Below are positions 48,303-61,129 of a DNA stretch of 64,000 bases, piece by piece. Source of the stretch: Coptis chinensis (Eukaryota; Streptophyta; Magnoliopsida; Ranunculales; Ranunculaceae); assembly GCA_015680905.1 (NCBI GenBank), contig CM027377.1, positions 40,944,501 to 41,008,500 on the forward strand, written 5' to 3'. Position numbers and translations under genes: made by a program. Within the stretch, counting starts at the first letter, position 1. The number at the start of each line of letters is the position of its first letter. Under the pieces are notes generated by a model that was not told the DNA's origin, searched no databases, and was given only the letters and a program-made list of their open reading frames with translations.

Positions 48303-49114
48303 AGACATTTTGGTGGGCATATAGGCCAATTTTTTTTGCATAGTGGCCTAATGGACATGTTAGGTAGGTCTAGGAAATAGGAACATCAGTTTTGCTACTT
48401 TGAATGGATACTTGAAGTTAAACAATGGCAGTGGGTTGGTTAAAAGCCCGTTTTCCAACTTTTCTTTGTTTAATAAAATTCTAAACCGGAAAAGACTAAA
48501 ACGTGTGGTTTTTGTATTTGAACAACAAGAATCGAAGGAATTTTGTTTGTTTATTAATTGATTATGATTCGAGATCTGCTTGATTGGGGAAGACTACAAA
48601 AGCAAACCGCGCATGATTGGCTATTTGGTTCCTCTTAATATATTGTTGGTTCAATTTGATGTCTATAAGTCTATTGGTAAATATTAAAAGGGCACATGCA
48701 TCACCATAAAAATAAAAAATAAAAGATAAACAAATAAAAAAGAAGTCCATGATGCACAACAGCTCCTGGCTTGGTCGGTGCAGGGTCGCCAAGTTTGAGT
48801 CTTGTGGGACCCAAGTTGAGTAGTTCATCATTACTAGTTCTGAAAACACCTGTTTTAGAACCCCAAAAGAATTCCTGTGAACAAGAGAGACAAAACAAAT
48901 CTCCATTCATTCAATCCTTTTTTCCAGAATCAGTGGTACAAAGTGCTGAGAGCAGTTCTTCAGTAATCGCTAGTTCAGAACCAAAACTTTAGCACATACC
49001 TTGCACCCTTGATACTGATACTGATACTGATACTTAAAGGATATTGCGCATTGCACAACACATGGAACTTGTTGGAGATAGACGTATATATATTCAACGC
49101 TCCTAATGTTGTTG
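48303..49114 (-). other. Spacer and 3' flank of SnRK2 gene C
   Basis: The part 48352-48560 (GGACATGTTAGGTAGGTCTA) is paralogous to about 58930-59140. The part 48860-49010 matches the 3' flanks of genes A and B. It likely contains 3' UTR of gene C. A GGCTTGGTCGGTGCAGGGT stretch at about 48771 has a degenerate match at about 59357. Confidence 0.6.
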
Positions 49115-52100
49115 TCAGGGTAGAGTAGTTACGCCACTGAAGTTGTCACCTTCAGCTTCTATATAGTTGTGGTCCAAAGTTCCTTCCATGGACTGCCAAC
49201 TCGGTTTCGAGCCTTCTGCAGGTATCATTGCCTCTTGAACGAACCGTGTAATTTCTTCAATGCTTTGGGTTGGTTCATAAATATTTATGTTCTCATAACT
49301 CGTTCTCTCAACTTCCAAAAGTTCTCTGGGAAGGTTCTTTAGAAACCAAGGATGCTTTTTGATATCTGGGATAGTGATTCTCTGGAGGGGGAGGAAAAAG
49401 AGAGAGAGAGGGTGAATACTATATGCAAACAAGGTAAAAGAATATAAAGAAGCAGCCTTAGAATCAATGGACAGAAAATGACCTTTGCTGGGTCGGAAAC
49501 AAATATTTGAGAGAGGAGGAGCCTACAATTTGAAGATATATGGACATAATCGGGTATGGAGTACTGAACACCAATTATTCTCTGTTCTCCATATAAACAA
49601 CAGAGTTCGTAAATAGAATGTAGAGTAAGTTATGAAGAAACAGTTATGAACTTACGGTTGCAATTTTTTTGTGAACTCACCCCTATAGTCTTACGGACAT
49701 TTCTAGGATCCGAAGGATCCTCAAATGGGTATGCTCCTACCAACATGACATACAGTGTCACTCCACAGGACCAGACATCTGCTATCTGCAATTTAAGAAA
49801 ATGTAGATACTCAAGAAACAACAAAGATGATACCATTAGTTCAATATTTGTTAGTGTGCTCCATGATTCCAGTAACGAGTCGACTACTCGAGCATGATGA
49901 GACACACATATTTCTGATAAATGGCTTTATGAGCTTGACCGGTTATAAGGACATATAAGTTGTGAACCATAATCTGGTAAAATCATGAATGATTAAAATG
50001 ATTATTAGCTCTACCTAAGGCCCAACTGGGATTTCAAGAAATTTCAACTTTCCTACTTCATTTTTTTTTGCGCCTAAATTTAGAACCCATGGCCGAATAA
50101 AATTTCCACTAACTTAAGCCAAAATACATACGTATCCATATTACAAAATATCGGAATATGGATATTTACCGAAACTCAATTTCTTGATATGTATTGTGGA
50201 TATATTTTTCATTCTCTTTAGGGATATTTTACATTGTTTCACATGCAAATATCGAAAAATATCGTGGATATTATGAATATTTCTTAATATATCACGATAT
50301 ATCTTTTATATTTATTTGGAATATAATGATAAATATTAAATAAAATTATTACCTACACAAAATATCGCCAAGTATCTCTAAATATCACAATATATATACA
50401 AATATCGTTGAAATCGTCAAAATATCACTGATATTTGCAGTCTCATATATCTCTACACATATCGCGATATTTTTGCATTTATTGTTGAAATCCCGATAGA
50501 TATCGCAATATTTCATGATATCTTTATATATATATTATAGCTCTACCCTATTCAATTGAGAAAGCATTTCTAGAGTGTCCACGTGTCATGGCTAATTAAG
50601 AAAAAGTAGGAGATAAAATAGAAAACAAATATTTATCTTTATCTTTAGATATATATTATAGTTATACCCTTATAGAGACTCCAATTTTTCCTAAACTCTA
50701 TTACTAAATATAAAAAAGTATGATATAAATAAGAAAATAATCCCATCTAGAGTTTCACAGACTCTTCAACTTTTCCTAAACTAATTACGAAAAAACAATC
50801 CCATCTAAAGTTTTACAAAATCTCCAACTTTTCCTAAACAATATAGCTAATTACGAAAAAAAAAAAATACGGGAGAAAAAATTAAATTGCTAAAAACAAT
50901 AATTTCCACCGAAAATGATTTTCCTAAAAACCCTTTTCGATTTTATAAGCCATGTGATTTTGACATTTATTCAGTTAAAGATTCAAAAAATCACAATTAC
51001 GACATATTTCAATTCCTTAGATATATATTATAGTTATACCCTCACCAATCTATTTTTTTTGAACACTCGCAGGCACTCCAGGTTTTTTAAACTCTATTAT
51101 TTCTTATAAAAAAGTATAATATAAATAAGAAAACAATTGCATCTAAAGTTTTAGAGAGTCTCTAGCTTTTCATAAACACTATAACTAATTACAAAAAAAT
51201 AATCTCATCTAGAGTTTCACAGAGTCTCCAACTTTTCCTAAATAATATAGCTAATTTAAAAAAAAAAAAATATGAGACAAAAAAAAACTAAATTCTTAAA
51301 AAAACAATAGTTTCCACCTAAAAACGATTTTCCTAAACCCCTTTCGATTTGATGCGCCATCCATAATGAGATTTAAACATTTATTCATAGTTAAGGATTC
51401 GAAAAATCACAATTCTGGCCACAATAATTACGACATATTCCAATTAAATTTATAAATTTATAAATTTTCAACACTATATAACTTTTCATATATATATAAT
51501 TCGGCGGAATAACGAGATTCAGTTAAAGTGGATGTTGGGCTTAAATAAATTATATACCAAACCAAAACAAATTACATGTGGAAAATTAAATTATATAGAA
51601 AATAACATCACAAAATATATAATAGAAAATGAAGAAAAAAAATAATGGCAAAGCAATAATGACAAATATTTTACAACATATATAATATTGAATGAAACTA
51701 ATGTCAAAGAACAATTAATGGGGAATCGAAAATTGGATGCAAATGCATCGAACTAACCTCAAATAATATTTAACGGAAATCAGAAAACTGGATGCAAATG
51801 CAAGCATTAAACTAATCTTAAAAAGTAATTAATAGAAAAATCGGAATATGGATACAACTGCATTAAACTAACCTCAAAGAATAATTAACGGGAAATCAAA
51901 ACTTGAATGCAAATACATCAAACTAATATAAAAAAATAATTGTCAGGAAATCGGAAACTGGATGCAAATGCATTGAACTAACCCTCAAAGATTAAATTAA
52001 TGGAAAATCGAAAACTGGATGCAACTACATTGAACTAATCTCAAAGAAAAATTAATTATAAATTGGAAACATGATGCAAATCGTGGAACTAATCTTAAAG

Positions 52101-55100
52101 AATAATTAACCGAAATCGAAACCGGATGCAACCGCACTAAACTAATCTTAAAAATAAGCGGGATGCAAATGCATTAAACTAACCCCAAGAAATAATTAAC
52201 GGAAATTGGCTGGATGCAAATTCATTGAATTAACCTCAAACAATAATTAACGGAAAATCGGAAACTAGATGCAAATGCAACCTTATCAAATAATAAATAA
52301 GAAATCAGAAACTGTATACAAATGCATTAAACTAATCTCACCGAATAATTAATGGGAAATCGAACCTGGATGCAAATGATCGTTGGGCCTCTCGTTAACA
52401 ATTAATAGGGAATTGAAAATTGGATACAAATGTATTGAACTAAGCGCAAAGGATAATTAATGAGAAATCGAAACTAGATACAACCGCGATTGAACTAACC
52501 TAAAAAAATGGGAATCGGAAATTGGATTCAACCGCATTGAACTAACCTCAAAAAATATAAATATGAGAAAATCGTAAACCTGGATGCAAATGTTGAAGTA
52601 ATCTCAAAACATAGTTGAATTATATGTTGTGAGAATGTCTCGATAAGTATAGTTTTGCATTTAAAATTGTGTTTATCTTATCTCTTTCCGTATGATTGGT
52701 AACTCCTTGCTATTAAAGTAGCTTCAATATATATGAACTTCGCTTTATTAGGCAATCTCACAAAACTTCAATCAAACTTCTATTATTAAACAACAAAATG
52801 AAATTGAAGGGTTTTATCAAATGTGAGTTCTTTTTTTAAATGGAAAGTGAGGTTTTTACATTATAAGAAATTTGGATGAGTGATCAATATAATATTAATA
52901 TATAATAGTTATGCATATTTAATATAACAATACCCATTCGTAGATAATCTTTGCAGATTCCACATAATGAGTCATGCATAATTTAAAGAATAATTAATGG
53001 GAAATCGGGAACTGGATAATCTTTGATGATCCAACATAGTAAATCAAATATAATTTATTTTTTATGTCATGTTTGCAAGGACACTACAGATGGATCAGTA
53101 GAAGTTGGTATTACACACCACAATGGATAATTAAAAAGAAATCGAAAACTGGATTCAAATACATAACTAAGCTCAAAGAGTAATTAATGGGAAATCGAAA
53201 ACTTTATGCAAATACAATAAACTAAACTAAACTCAAAAAGTAATTAACTAGGAATCGGAAACTGGATTCAATTGCATTAAACTAACGACAGAGAATAACT
53301 AACGGAAAATTAGAAATTGGATGCAAATCCTTGAAAAATATTTAATGGGAAATCGTAAATGGTATGCAAATACATCAAACAAACCTCAAATAATAATTAA
53401 TGGGAAACCAAACCTGGATGCAAAATGCATTGAACTAAACTCAAAAAATAATTAACAAAAATAAAAAAAAATCTGATCAACTAACCTCGAGAAAATAATT
53501 GGTGGAAAATCGAAACTAAATGCAAATATGCATTGAAATAACCTCAAAGAATAGTTAATGGGAAATCGTAAACCGGATGTAATTGTATCGAACTAACCTC
53601 ATTTCAATGCATAAATAATAAATTGGATATAAATGCATTGAACTAACCTCAAGAAATAATTAACGGAAAATCGAAACCCGGATGCAAATTCATTGAACTA
53701 ACCTCAAACAATAATTAACTGGAAATCGGGAACTAGATGCAAATGCAATCTTACCAAATAATAAGCGAAATTGGAAACTTGATGCAAATGCATTAAACTA
53801 ATCTCACGAATAATTAATCGAAATCGAAACTGGATGCAAATGCATTAAACCGACCTCAAAGAACAATTAACATGAAATTGAAAATTGGATACAAATGTAT
53901 TGAACTAACCGCAAATAATAATTAAACGAAAAATCGAAACCTGGATCTGATTGCATTGAACTAACCTCAAAAAATAAATAACGGAATAGGAAATTGGATG
54001 CAATTGCATTCAACTAACTTCAAAATATAAATAACGAAAAATTAGAAACTGGATGCAGATGTATTGAACTAATCTCAAAAAGTAATTAACGGGAGATTGG
54101 AACTTGGATGCAAATGCATTGAACTAATCTCAAAGACTAATTAATGAAACATCAAAAACTGGATGCAACTATATTGAATTAACCTTAATGAATAACTAAC
54201 GGAAAATTATAAAATGGATGCAATCAGATTTGAACTAATCTCAAATAATAATTGCGAAATCGAAAACTTAATGCAACTACATTGAACTAACCTCGAAAAG
54301 AATAATTAATAAGAAATTGAAACCGAATGTAATGTACTACATTGAACTAACCTCGAAAAGAATAATTAATGGAAAATCGAAACTTGATGCAAATGCGTTG
54401 AACTAATAACCCTAAAACATGTTTGTATTATATGTAGGGGGAATAAATGTCTCGACAAATATAGTTTTGCATTTTAAGTAATGTTTATCATAATTGTTTT
54501 ATTATGATTAAGAATGTCATGCTATTCAAGTAGCTTCAATATTATCTTCGTCACATTAGGCATTCTCACAAAACTTCAATCAAACTTCTATTATTAAACC
54601 TAACAACAAAAAGAAGTTGATGTTTCCTTTTTATAGAGAGTGGTGCAAGAAATTTGAATGACTGATTAATATAATTTTCATATCTCATAGCTATGCATAG
54701 TTGCTAATATTTTTTACAATAATTTAATATAACGGCACCCGTTCGTAGGACGGGTTCGAAAGCTAGTTTTATACTATATATGTATCTCTATATGTCTGTT
54801 CCATACATAGACCAAGTGAGTGATAACTTGTGACTGTTGATCCCAAAAACTAGGTGAGATTCTACCTATATCCCCAAGACTCTCACATAATATATTAATA
54901 GAATTGATCTTTCACATAATTTTGAGTTTATGGAGACATTGACAATTTAATATGATATCAAAGTCTCTGGTTTATAAGAGGTCTTAGGTTTAACACTTGT
55001 CAGGTGAAGATGTCCAGTCCTTCTACTTGTGTATTTCCAGCGTGTCTTACTGAGAGGGAGTGTTGACCCCAAATACTAAGTGAGATCTCACCTATGTCCC

Positions 55101-58079
55101 CAAGACTCACATAATATATTAATAGAATTGACTATTTACACAAGTTCGAACTTATAGAAAAATTGACAATTTAATAGTGACTACTATGATTGACTAGTGT
55201 GAAAAAAAATTGATAGTCCCACAAACTTGTTAACTAAATCTGGGTAAATTTTATCAAGTTTTTAAGGTTGTGAAGAGGATTAACTGCAAGTTTGCAACTG
55301 GTGAAAAAGGTGGCTCAAATTCCAGCAGGGTGGTTTGACAGCATTACCTCCCAAGTGGAGATTGTGAGGGTATAAATCAAACACATTGAAGTTTTTGCAG
55401 GAAAATATGAGATTAAACTTCTGGCAAATGCCTGGAATATAGATGGCTCTGTCCATAATTTGAAGCAGAAAATAGATGGAACCAAACTATTCTTCTGATG
55501 ATGGACAGGATGCCAGTCCAAATTTAGTGGAGTAGTCTAGAGGTTACGACATGTCAACGTCCACAAATAAGAATCAATATCGTTCTCACAGTAAGAAAAA
55601 ATAATAATAAAAAAGAAAGAGCATCTTATGGCGTCTTTTGGCATGCTCATTAGCCAAATGTTGCAAAATTGGATAAAGATATCCGTCCTCTGCCCCATAA
55701 AGCAGCATAAGGTAAAGAAGAAACAAATTGGAATTCGTTCAATTAATTTCTTACTAATGAAAGAAATACATACCTTGCCGTCGTACTCCTTACGCGACAG
55801 TACCTCGGGTGCTATGTATCCAGGTGTTCCAACTGTTGAGTGGGGTCTTGAGTGCAAAATACCAGACTGTGATTCCGAGTAAGACAGTTACAATTTGGAA
55901 GTGAGTGTGGTGTGGTTAGGAAAGCTAATATATCACCTGGTGTCAACTACAAGATTTTGATACCAACCTTGGAATAACCAAAATCACATATTTTAAGGCG
56001 TGGAGTCGTATTCCCATCCAACAGTGTATTTTCCAGTTTCAGGTCTCTATGACAAATTTCCTGCAACAAGAACAAAAGGCCGTAAGAAAAATAGACAATT
56101 TAAATTAGAAAGACTAAGCAGAATATATATACCATATAATGGCAGTAGCTGACTCCAGATATTAGCTGCTGAAAGAAGTATCTTGCCTGTTTCAGATGTT
56201 TTGGTAAAGTAAAGAAAAGTTAATATAGCACAAAGAGCAGCATTCACAGAGAAAAAATGGACACATTTTTAAGTATAGATATGACAAGATCATGATATAA
56301 CCTCATCTTCACTAAACCTTCCAGCAGTGCACATCCTGTCGAAAAGCTCACCACCCGCTGCATATTCCATAACAATTGCAAGATGTTTTGGTGTCACCAT
56401 GACCTACAAAGCAAAAGCTTCTCTGTCAAAATGATATATAACATAAAGCGGGAAAAAGAAAATCATCTACTTCTTATTCCAACAGTGGTCGCGTTATTCT
56501 GGTTGAGAATATATGTATCACTTTGGTAATTAATATCTCGAAGAGGTTAGCCATATTCTGCTTCAATGTGACTGAAGCCATCAGACAGCAGATAAGGAAA
56601 TTCCCGAAGGTAGAGGTTAGCCATATTTTCAGGGAAACTAATCGGGCAGCAGATTTCCTAGCCAAATCTTGTAACATGAGTGATAACTCTATAAACTATA
56701 GCATAGGACCATATCCTAAGCAACTGAGTGAAATATTAGATGAGGATGCCAGAGGTGTTGTGTACACAAGATTTTAAGTCAATACAGGTAGAGGTCTGCC
56801 TAACCTCTAACTGATTCAAAAAAATATATCTCGAAGAGATTACGGTAAGGACGCAGTTTTGATCTCATTTAATTGAGTTCTAAACTTAACATATTCCCTC
56901 TCTTTCTGCAGTAATTTCCATGATTTTTAGGGTATTCTTAGCAATTTATGCAGCTACTTCTTTGTAGTCTAATTTTTTGGTGTACACATACATTTTCCTT
57001 TTTATTAGTGTCCCCCAGCCTTCATTAGGAACAATCTTGATCAATCTCCATATAAAGAAGTAACAATCACATGTGATCTGTGGGGATATGCCTAAAAATG
57101 TCTACACACACCACTTAATTTAATCAGAATATGTGACTGCATCACCAAGAAACTCCTCACATTATTAGAATTTTTTGTCCCTTCAATTCTAAATCCAAAA
57201 CGTGCTCTACACGACTAAGATCCCGTGCAACATTCCTAATTATGGGCACTGTATTAAACAGATTTCACAACAAAGATGTACCATACAATACCAGTTAACA
57301 TTTGGTCGAATTCTCAACCCCTCTAGACTACATGATGCTCACAAATCACTAAATGCACCCATGGATGGCACTAAAATAGTCATCTTTTTGCATCACATTA
57401 TTCTTCGATCCTCATGTAAGTTGTAGAAATCTATTTCAAGGATTAATTTTTTTTCAAAAACATGTCTTATCTTAATTAGTTGGAATTATACCTCCTTAAA
57501 TCGAATTATGTTTGGATGCCTCAGAGACCTGTGGTTGATGATTTCCCTCTGAACTTTCTCATCAATCTGGAGAAAAGACAGTGACGGATTGACATCATTA
57601 TCTAACTTCAAATTATAGAAGACATCAACATAAGTTGAGCACCATTAGAAACCAAAGTTTCAAAAATTAGAGAGATACTTCCAAAAGGATATGGATATAC
57701 ACAGAGTAAAAAAGTGCAAATGATATATAGGATCCAGAACCTAATTAATAAATAATGAAATGATGACAACACATGAACTCAAACTTGATAAAAAAGAGGA
57801 AAAAAATTTAGACAATTCTTATTCGAATCATTGCTTAATCAAAGTAAACAAAGGGTAGTAACCAATTGCAATAGCAATATCAAACAGAGAGAAAATGAAC
57901 AAAATCCAATTCAAATGAAGCTACAAAAAGTAAAAAGATTGCAAATAGAATTCTACCTTCTTCCCTCTTTCAATGTATTTGACAGCAAAAAGCTCCTTAG
58001 TCTTCTTATCTCTCACAAGCCTTGCCACCCCAAAATTCCCAGACCCAAGTTCCTTCAGTGGCTCATACTTGTCCTCCAT
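49115..58079 (-). CDS. SnRK2-type serine/threonine protein kinase, copy C (nine exons)
   Basis: Exons 58079-57957, 57566-57492, 56403-56302, 56186-56133, 56060-55968, 55866-55774, 49785-49681, 49581-49483 and 49381-49115 join to 336 codons without a stop, close to the 334 residues I recall for rice SAPK3. The start [18 protein letters not shown] has the full glycine-rich loop. Lys34 (FAVKYIERG), [14 protein letters not shown] and [13 protein letters not shown] are all present, as is the SnRK2 box [13 protein letters not shown]. The tail ends [10 protein letters not shown] and has no acidic stretch, unlike D, so control by partner proteins that bind the acidic tail in other SnRK2s may differ. 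SnRK2s are switched on by activation-loop phosphorylation in osmotic or ABA signalling. Intron 6 is 6.0 kb, with hAT, Helitron and TRIM insertions; intron 3-2 holds a LINE tail. This is the best candidate for a working kinase among A to C. Confidence 0.9.
50521..54766 (+). mobile_element. Helitron, non-autonomous, multimeric
   Basis: The 5' end is TCTTTATATATATATTATAG and the 3' end CTAG at 54763-54766, preceded by the hairpin ACCCGT (54737-54742) / ACGGGT (54750-54755) seven bases upstream. It lies between A (50520) and T (54767) with no TSD. All are Helitron marks. Extra 5'-end-like copies occur at 50642 and 51014. The segment before the 3' end (about 54430-54745) is repeated at about 52620-52945, so the element looks like a tandem of partial copies. 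No Rep/helicase is seen. Confidence 0.82.
51695..54415. repeat. Degenerate ~50-bp minisatellite inside the Helitron
   Basis: Variants of AATTAACGGGAAATCG then AAACTGGATGCAAATGCATT then GAACTAACCTCAAA repeat with a period of about 45-58 bp. They fill 51695-52620 and 52960-54415, roughly 40 to 45 units by eye. The gap between holds the internal copy of the Helitron 3' end. Confidence 0.88.
54835..55176 (+). mobile_element. TRIM: complete miniature LTR element, 342 bp
   Basis: Two short direct repeats at 54835-54952 and 55061-55176 both start TGTTGA(C/T)CCC and end TTTAATA. They flank about 108 bp with a primer-binding-site-like TGATATCAAAGTCTC directly after the first repeat and a purine tract CTGAGAGGGAG directly before the second. 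The 5 bp TSD is GTGAC (54830-54834 and 55177-55181). There is no coding sequence, as usual for TRIMs. It looks structurally whole. It lies in intron 6 of gene C. Confidence 0.85.
56546..56825 (+). mobile_element. 5'-truncated LINE tail in intron 2 of gene C
   Basis: The plus strand reads [20 protein letters not shown] (about 56606-56665), an RNase H end, followed by a 3' tail with CTGATTCAAAAAAATA. The 13 bp TSD ATATCTCGAAGAG lies at 56533-56545 and 56826-56838. It sits between exons 3 and 2 of gene C, on the opposite strand. Confidence 0.87.
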
Positions 58080-59400
58080 TCTCAACCACCAAATATACTC
58101 AAAACTAACAAAAATATATATGCAGAACCACTCCAAGAAACAGTTTACTTCCGAAGTAATAATATCTCAAGTGAAGACTAAACAAGACTCTCCCATTTAA
58201 CTTTTTCTATGTTGTCTAAAGAGAAGCTTTTGTTGACTTATTGTAATGGACTAATGGGAAATCAAACAGAGGATTGCCTCTCCACTTTTTCTTATATGTG
58301 TTAGATACTTTGAAGAATCATTTAAAGAGAGATTTTTGCGTCTACTTGTTCCCCATTTTATACTTTATTAGTGACATGCCAAAGAATAGACATGGCTGAT
58401 GCAATCATTGCATACTCTGCCTTCTAAACTTGAAGTTGAAGTTAGATATTGTCGTACACCCAAGGAACTAAAATTCCAAAAGTTTCATGAAATTTTCGTT
58501 TTCAGTGATTCCAAAGTTTCTGAACATTTCATTAATAGTTTTGTTGAATTTTTCAATATTTTCTGAAAATTTCACAAAAAAATTATGAAAGTTTATTCTA
58601 CGGATCTGAAATTTAGTTTCTTGATATACACCCATAGTCTGTGATTTCGAACGGAATCTCAAAATTCCGTTGAATATTTCAGTTTTTAAAAATTTTAGAA
58701 TTATATATCAAGGTCAAAAAATATAAATTTCAAAATATTTTCGGAATATACCAGAATAAAAACTGAAATTCCGATTTTTGGATTTATCGGAATTCCAAAA
58801 TCGTGAACTATGCGACTAGTCACTACAGATGCAAAAAATGAAAATCATGTGACCAAAGGCAAAAACTGATTCATAACATTGGGTCTAGCCAGTAGCTGGG
58901 TCTTTTGATGGTAATTGCTAAGTCCAAAACAGTAGTACATAGAGGGCATGTTAGGTAGGTCTTGCAACATCTTTTTTGGTACTAGAATGGATACTGAAGT
59001 TGATAATGCAATGGGTTATGTCGAGGTCGTTTTCTAGCTTTGCTTTCTTTAACATAAAATTCCAAACTAGAAATGACTAAAACTTCACGCTAAATCTAAT
59101 TTATGGGTACCCTGGGGACAATGTGTTTTGTACTTGACAAACAAGATTGAAAGAAATTACGTCTTGTTATGATTTTATTTGGATTCAAATCTACTTGCTT
59201 GGGAAAGAGGACAAAAATATAATGCGCATGTGCTTGGCTCCTCTTGGTATATTGGAAGAATTCAATTTGTTCTCTTTAAACATGCATCATCAAAAATTCA
59301 AAACCGAATTATGTGTACGTCATCTTATAATAGGTTATAGGTGCATGCTGCACCATGGCTCCTGGCTGGGTTTGTCAAGTCTTTAAGTTGAGCTTCCTGG
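58080..59400 (-). promoter_or_regulatory. Upstream flank of SnRK2 gene C and spacer
   Basis: 58140-58450 is paralogous to the upstream flanks of A and B and likely holds the promoter. 58460-58820 is a run of TGAAATTTTCG / AATTCCGAAA-like units absent from B and may be a decayed MITE. 58930-59390 is spacer paralogous to 48352-48850. Confidence 0.45.
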
Positions 59401-60850
59401 AACCCAGGCTATCAGCGAGTCAGGCGTGACCGGCGAGGGTGCCTCGTGTCCGATCTATGGGCCGATTCTCGCACACAGGGATCATAGCCTCACGTAGTGT
59501 TGCAAGTAAAAATCGCGTTATAGTAATACTGGCAGATTTTCTTAGCCATCAACAGTAGGTTCCCTATTACAGTAGTTGCTTAATCCGCTTATTGGATTGA
59601 GGAGTAAATAATCTCTCTTATGTGGTCCATATTCTTAGCCAGTACTTCATACATCACACTCAATAACCCCACCTTGAAGTTTCTATCCAAGTTCTTCATT
59701 ATTTTTCGATAATTCCACATTTCATTAATTCAAAAGATAGTAACTTACAGAACAGACAACTATCAAAAATACATGAAAGAAACAGTAAATCAAATGCAAG
59801 AAAAAACACAAACATCCAAGTATGTTTGAGATAGATTCCCTTGCATCGAATTCCCAACACCAACACGAATCTGAAATCTTCAACCCATGCTTCTTCCCCA
59901 CCTGAGTTGCTCCAGCACTGATCAGCCAAGAGTTCTGATTCTCCCAGGACGAAGACCCAAAAGTCTCCAAACCACAAAGCAATAAACTCTGTGACAGCGG
60001 CAGATTAGCTACACCTAGAAGGTGAGCCTCACCAAGAACCTTACAAAGGAGTGGTGGCCTGACCATAAAACCCCCAAAACCAGCAATCCGGAAAGGGAGA
60101 AGATAAATGGAACGAACCTCCCTCCTGCCCAACCAACACTGAAGACAACCACAACCAGTTACAAGCAAAAGAGTCCAATTACAGCTCCGACATCGTATGA
60201 GAAATGTCCAACCATGAATATCTGACTTGATGCTGCCAACCAAATAACACTTTAATAAAACTGGAAGTAGGAAACCGAGATCGTACTTGTTTTGGATCTT
60301 CAACAAAGAACTAGCCTGCAAAAAGGGGGTGACTTTCCACAAAGTAGAAACCATAAACCCCAAAGACCACAGCTCTTGATCCAAACGATCTATGCCGATT
60401 ACACTATGGGTTACAAAAACCCATAAAAGCAACCAAGTTCCTTTTTTTTCTTTTTTTTCTTCATCACCACAGCAATGAGACACTAAAGAAGTCAAGGAGA
60501 AGATTTGTGGAAAGAGGAAACTCAAAAAAGGATCAAGAGAAAGTTAAAACAGATCAGATCTAGGGGTTTTTTTTTTTTTTTTTTTTTTTTTAAGATCTGA
60601 AGAGGAGTGGGGAAGAGCTGCTGTGGCCCACAGGAGAGGCTTGAGTAACTGCTTTAGCCCGCAGGAGAGGCGAAGTGGCGAAGAGGCTTTATCCCTCAGG
60701 AGAGAGGGAGACAGCCATTATAGAAAACTCTAAGTTCTGCGTAGTTGTAGTTCTTCATTATTTAGAAGACTCACCTGGACAAGAATTTTTCCTCGCCTGA
60801 TGAGAATTCACCCACCTCACTAGAAAACCTAGCATTTCTGTACGCTCAAT
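59401..60850 (-). other. Unassigned block with a 266-codon minus-strand open frame
   Basis: The minus frame 60525-59725 is open for 266 codons, starting MSFLFPQIFSLTSLVSHCC and ending in hydrophobic CSVSYYLLN. It is rich in Leu, Cys and Trp and has two or three hydrophobic stretches but no motif I know. Upstream on the minus strand are a 22-base homopolymer at about 60569-60590 and two copies of a CAGGAGAGGC-type repeat (about 60630-60705). The block is absent from the other array spacers, so it is probably an insertion, perhaps part of a retroelement leader. I cannot call it a gene. Confidence 0.25.
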
Positions 60851-61082
60851 CAGCGTTCAATATTTCAATTAACACATTGAGAAAATAGCCGTTCAAAACA
60901 TTAATGAATTGGGTCCCACTTATTTGACTTTGTTTTTCTACTGGAGACAAAAATGTAATTCCAGCCATCAAGTGAGGGCAAAAAATAAAAACAAAAATTG
61001 ATGAATTTACTATTGAAGCCATCGTTTTCTTTAAAGAAGTATATATATATATATGGAAGACAAAATATGTAATTACAACAAT

Positions 61083-61087
<5 letters not shown>

Positions 61088-61123
<36 letters not shown>
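61088..61123. repeat. Poly(A) run of 36
   Basis: An uninterrupted run of A residues on the plus strand in the gene C/D spacer. It could be the tail of a retroposed sequence or simple repeat; no TSD was found. Confidence 0.95.
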
Positions 61124-61128
<5 letters not shown>

Positions 61129-61129
61129 G

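Larger units (their letters stand above)
50137..54778. mobile_element. hAT-type MITE split by a Helitron, intron 6 of gene C
   Basis: The left part 50137-50520 begins CATATTACAAAATATC and is full of ATATCG units like the element at 20068. The right end, only 12 bp (TTTTATACTATA at 54767-54778), lies beyond the Helitron. Joining across the Helitron restores the inverted end GATA + TTTTATACTAT. The flanks TACGTATC (50129-50136) and TATGTATC (54779-54786) fit an 8 bp TSD with one change. Confidence 0.75.

Noticed and set aside
51695-54415. Centromeric-type satellite or CRISPR-like array
   Set aside because: Units are degenerate, about 50 bp without constant repeats and unique spacers, and they lie inside a Helitron in an intron.
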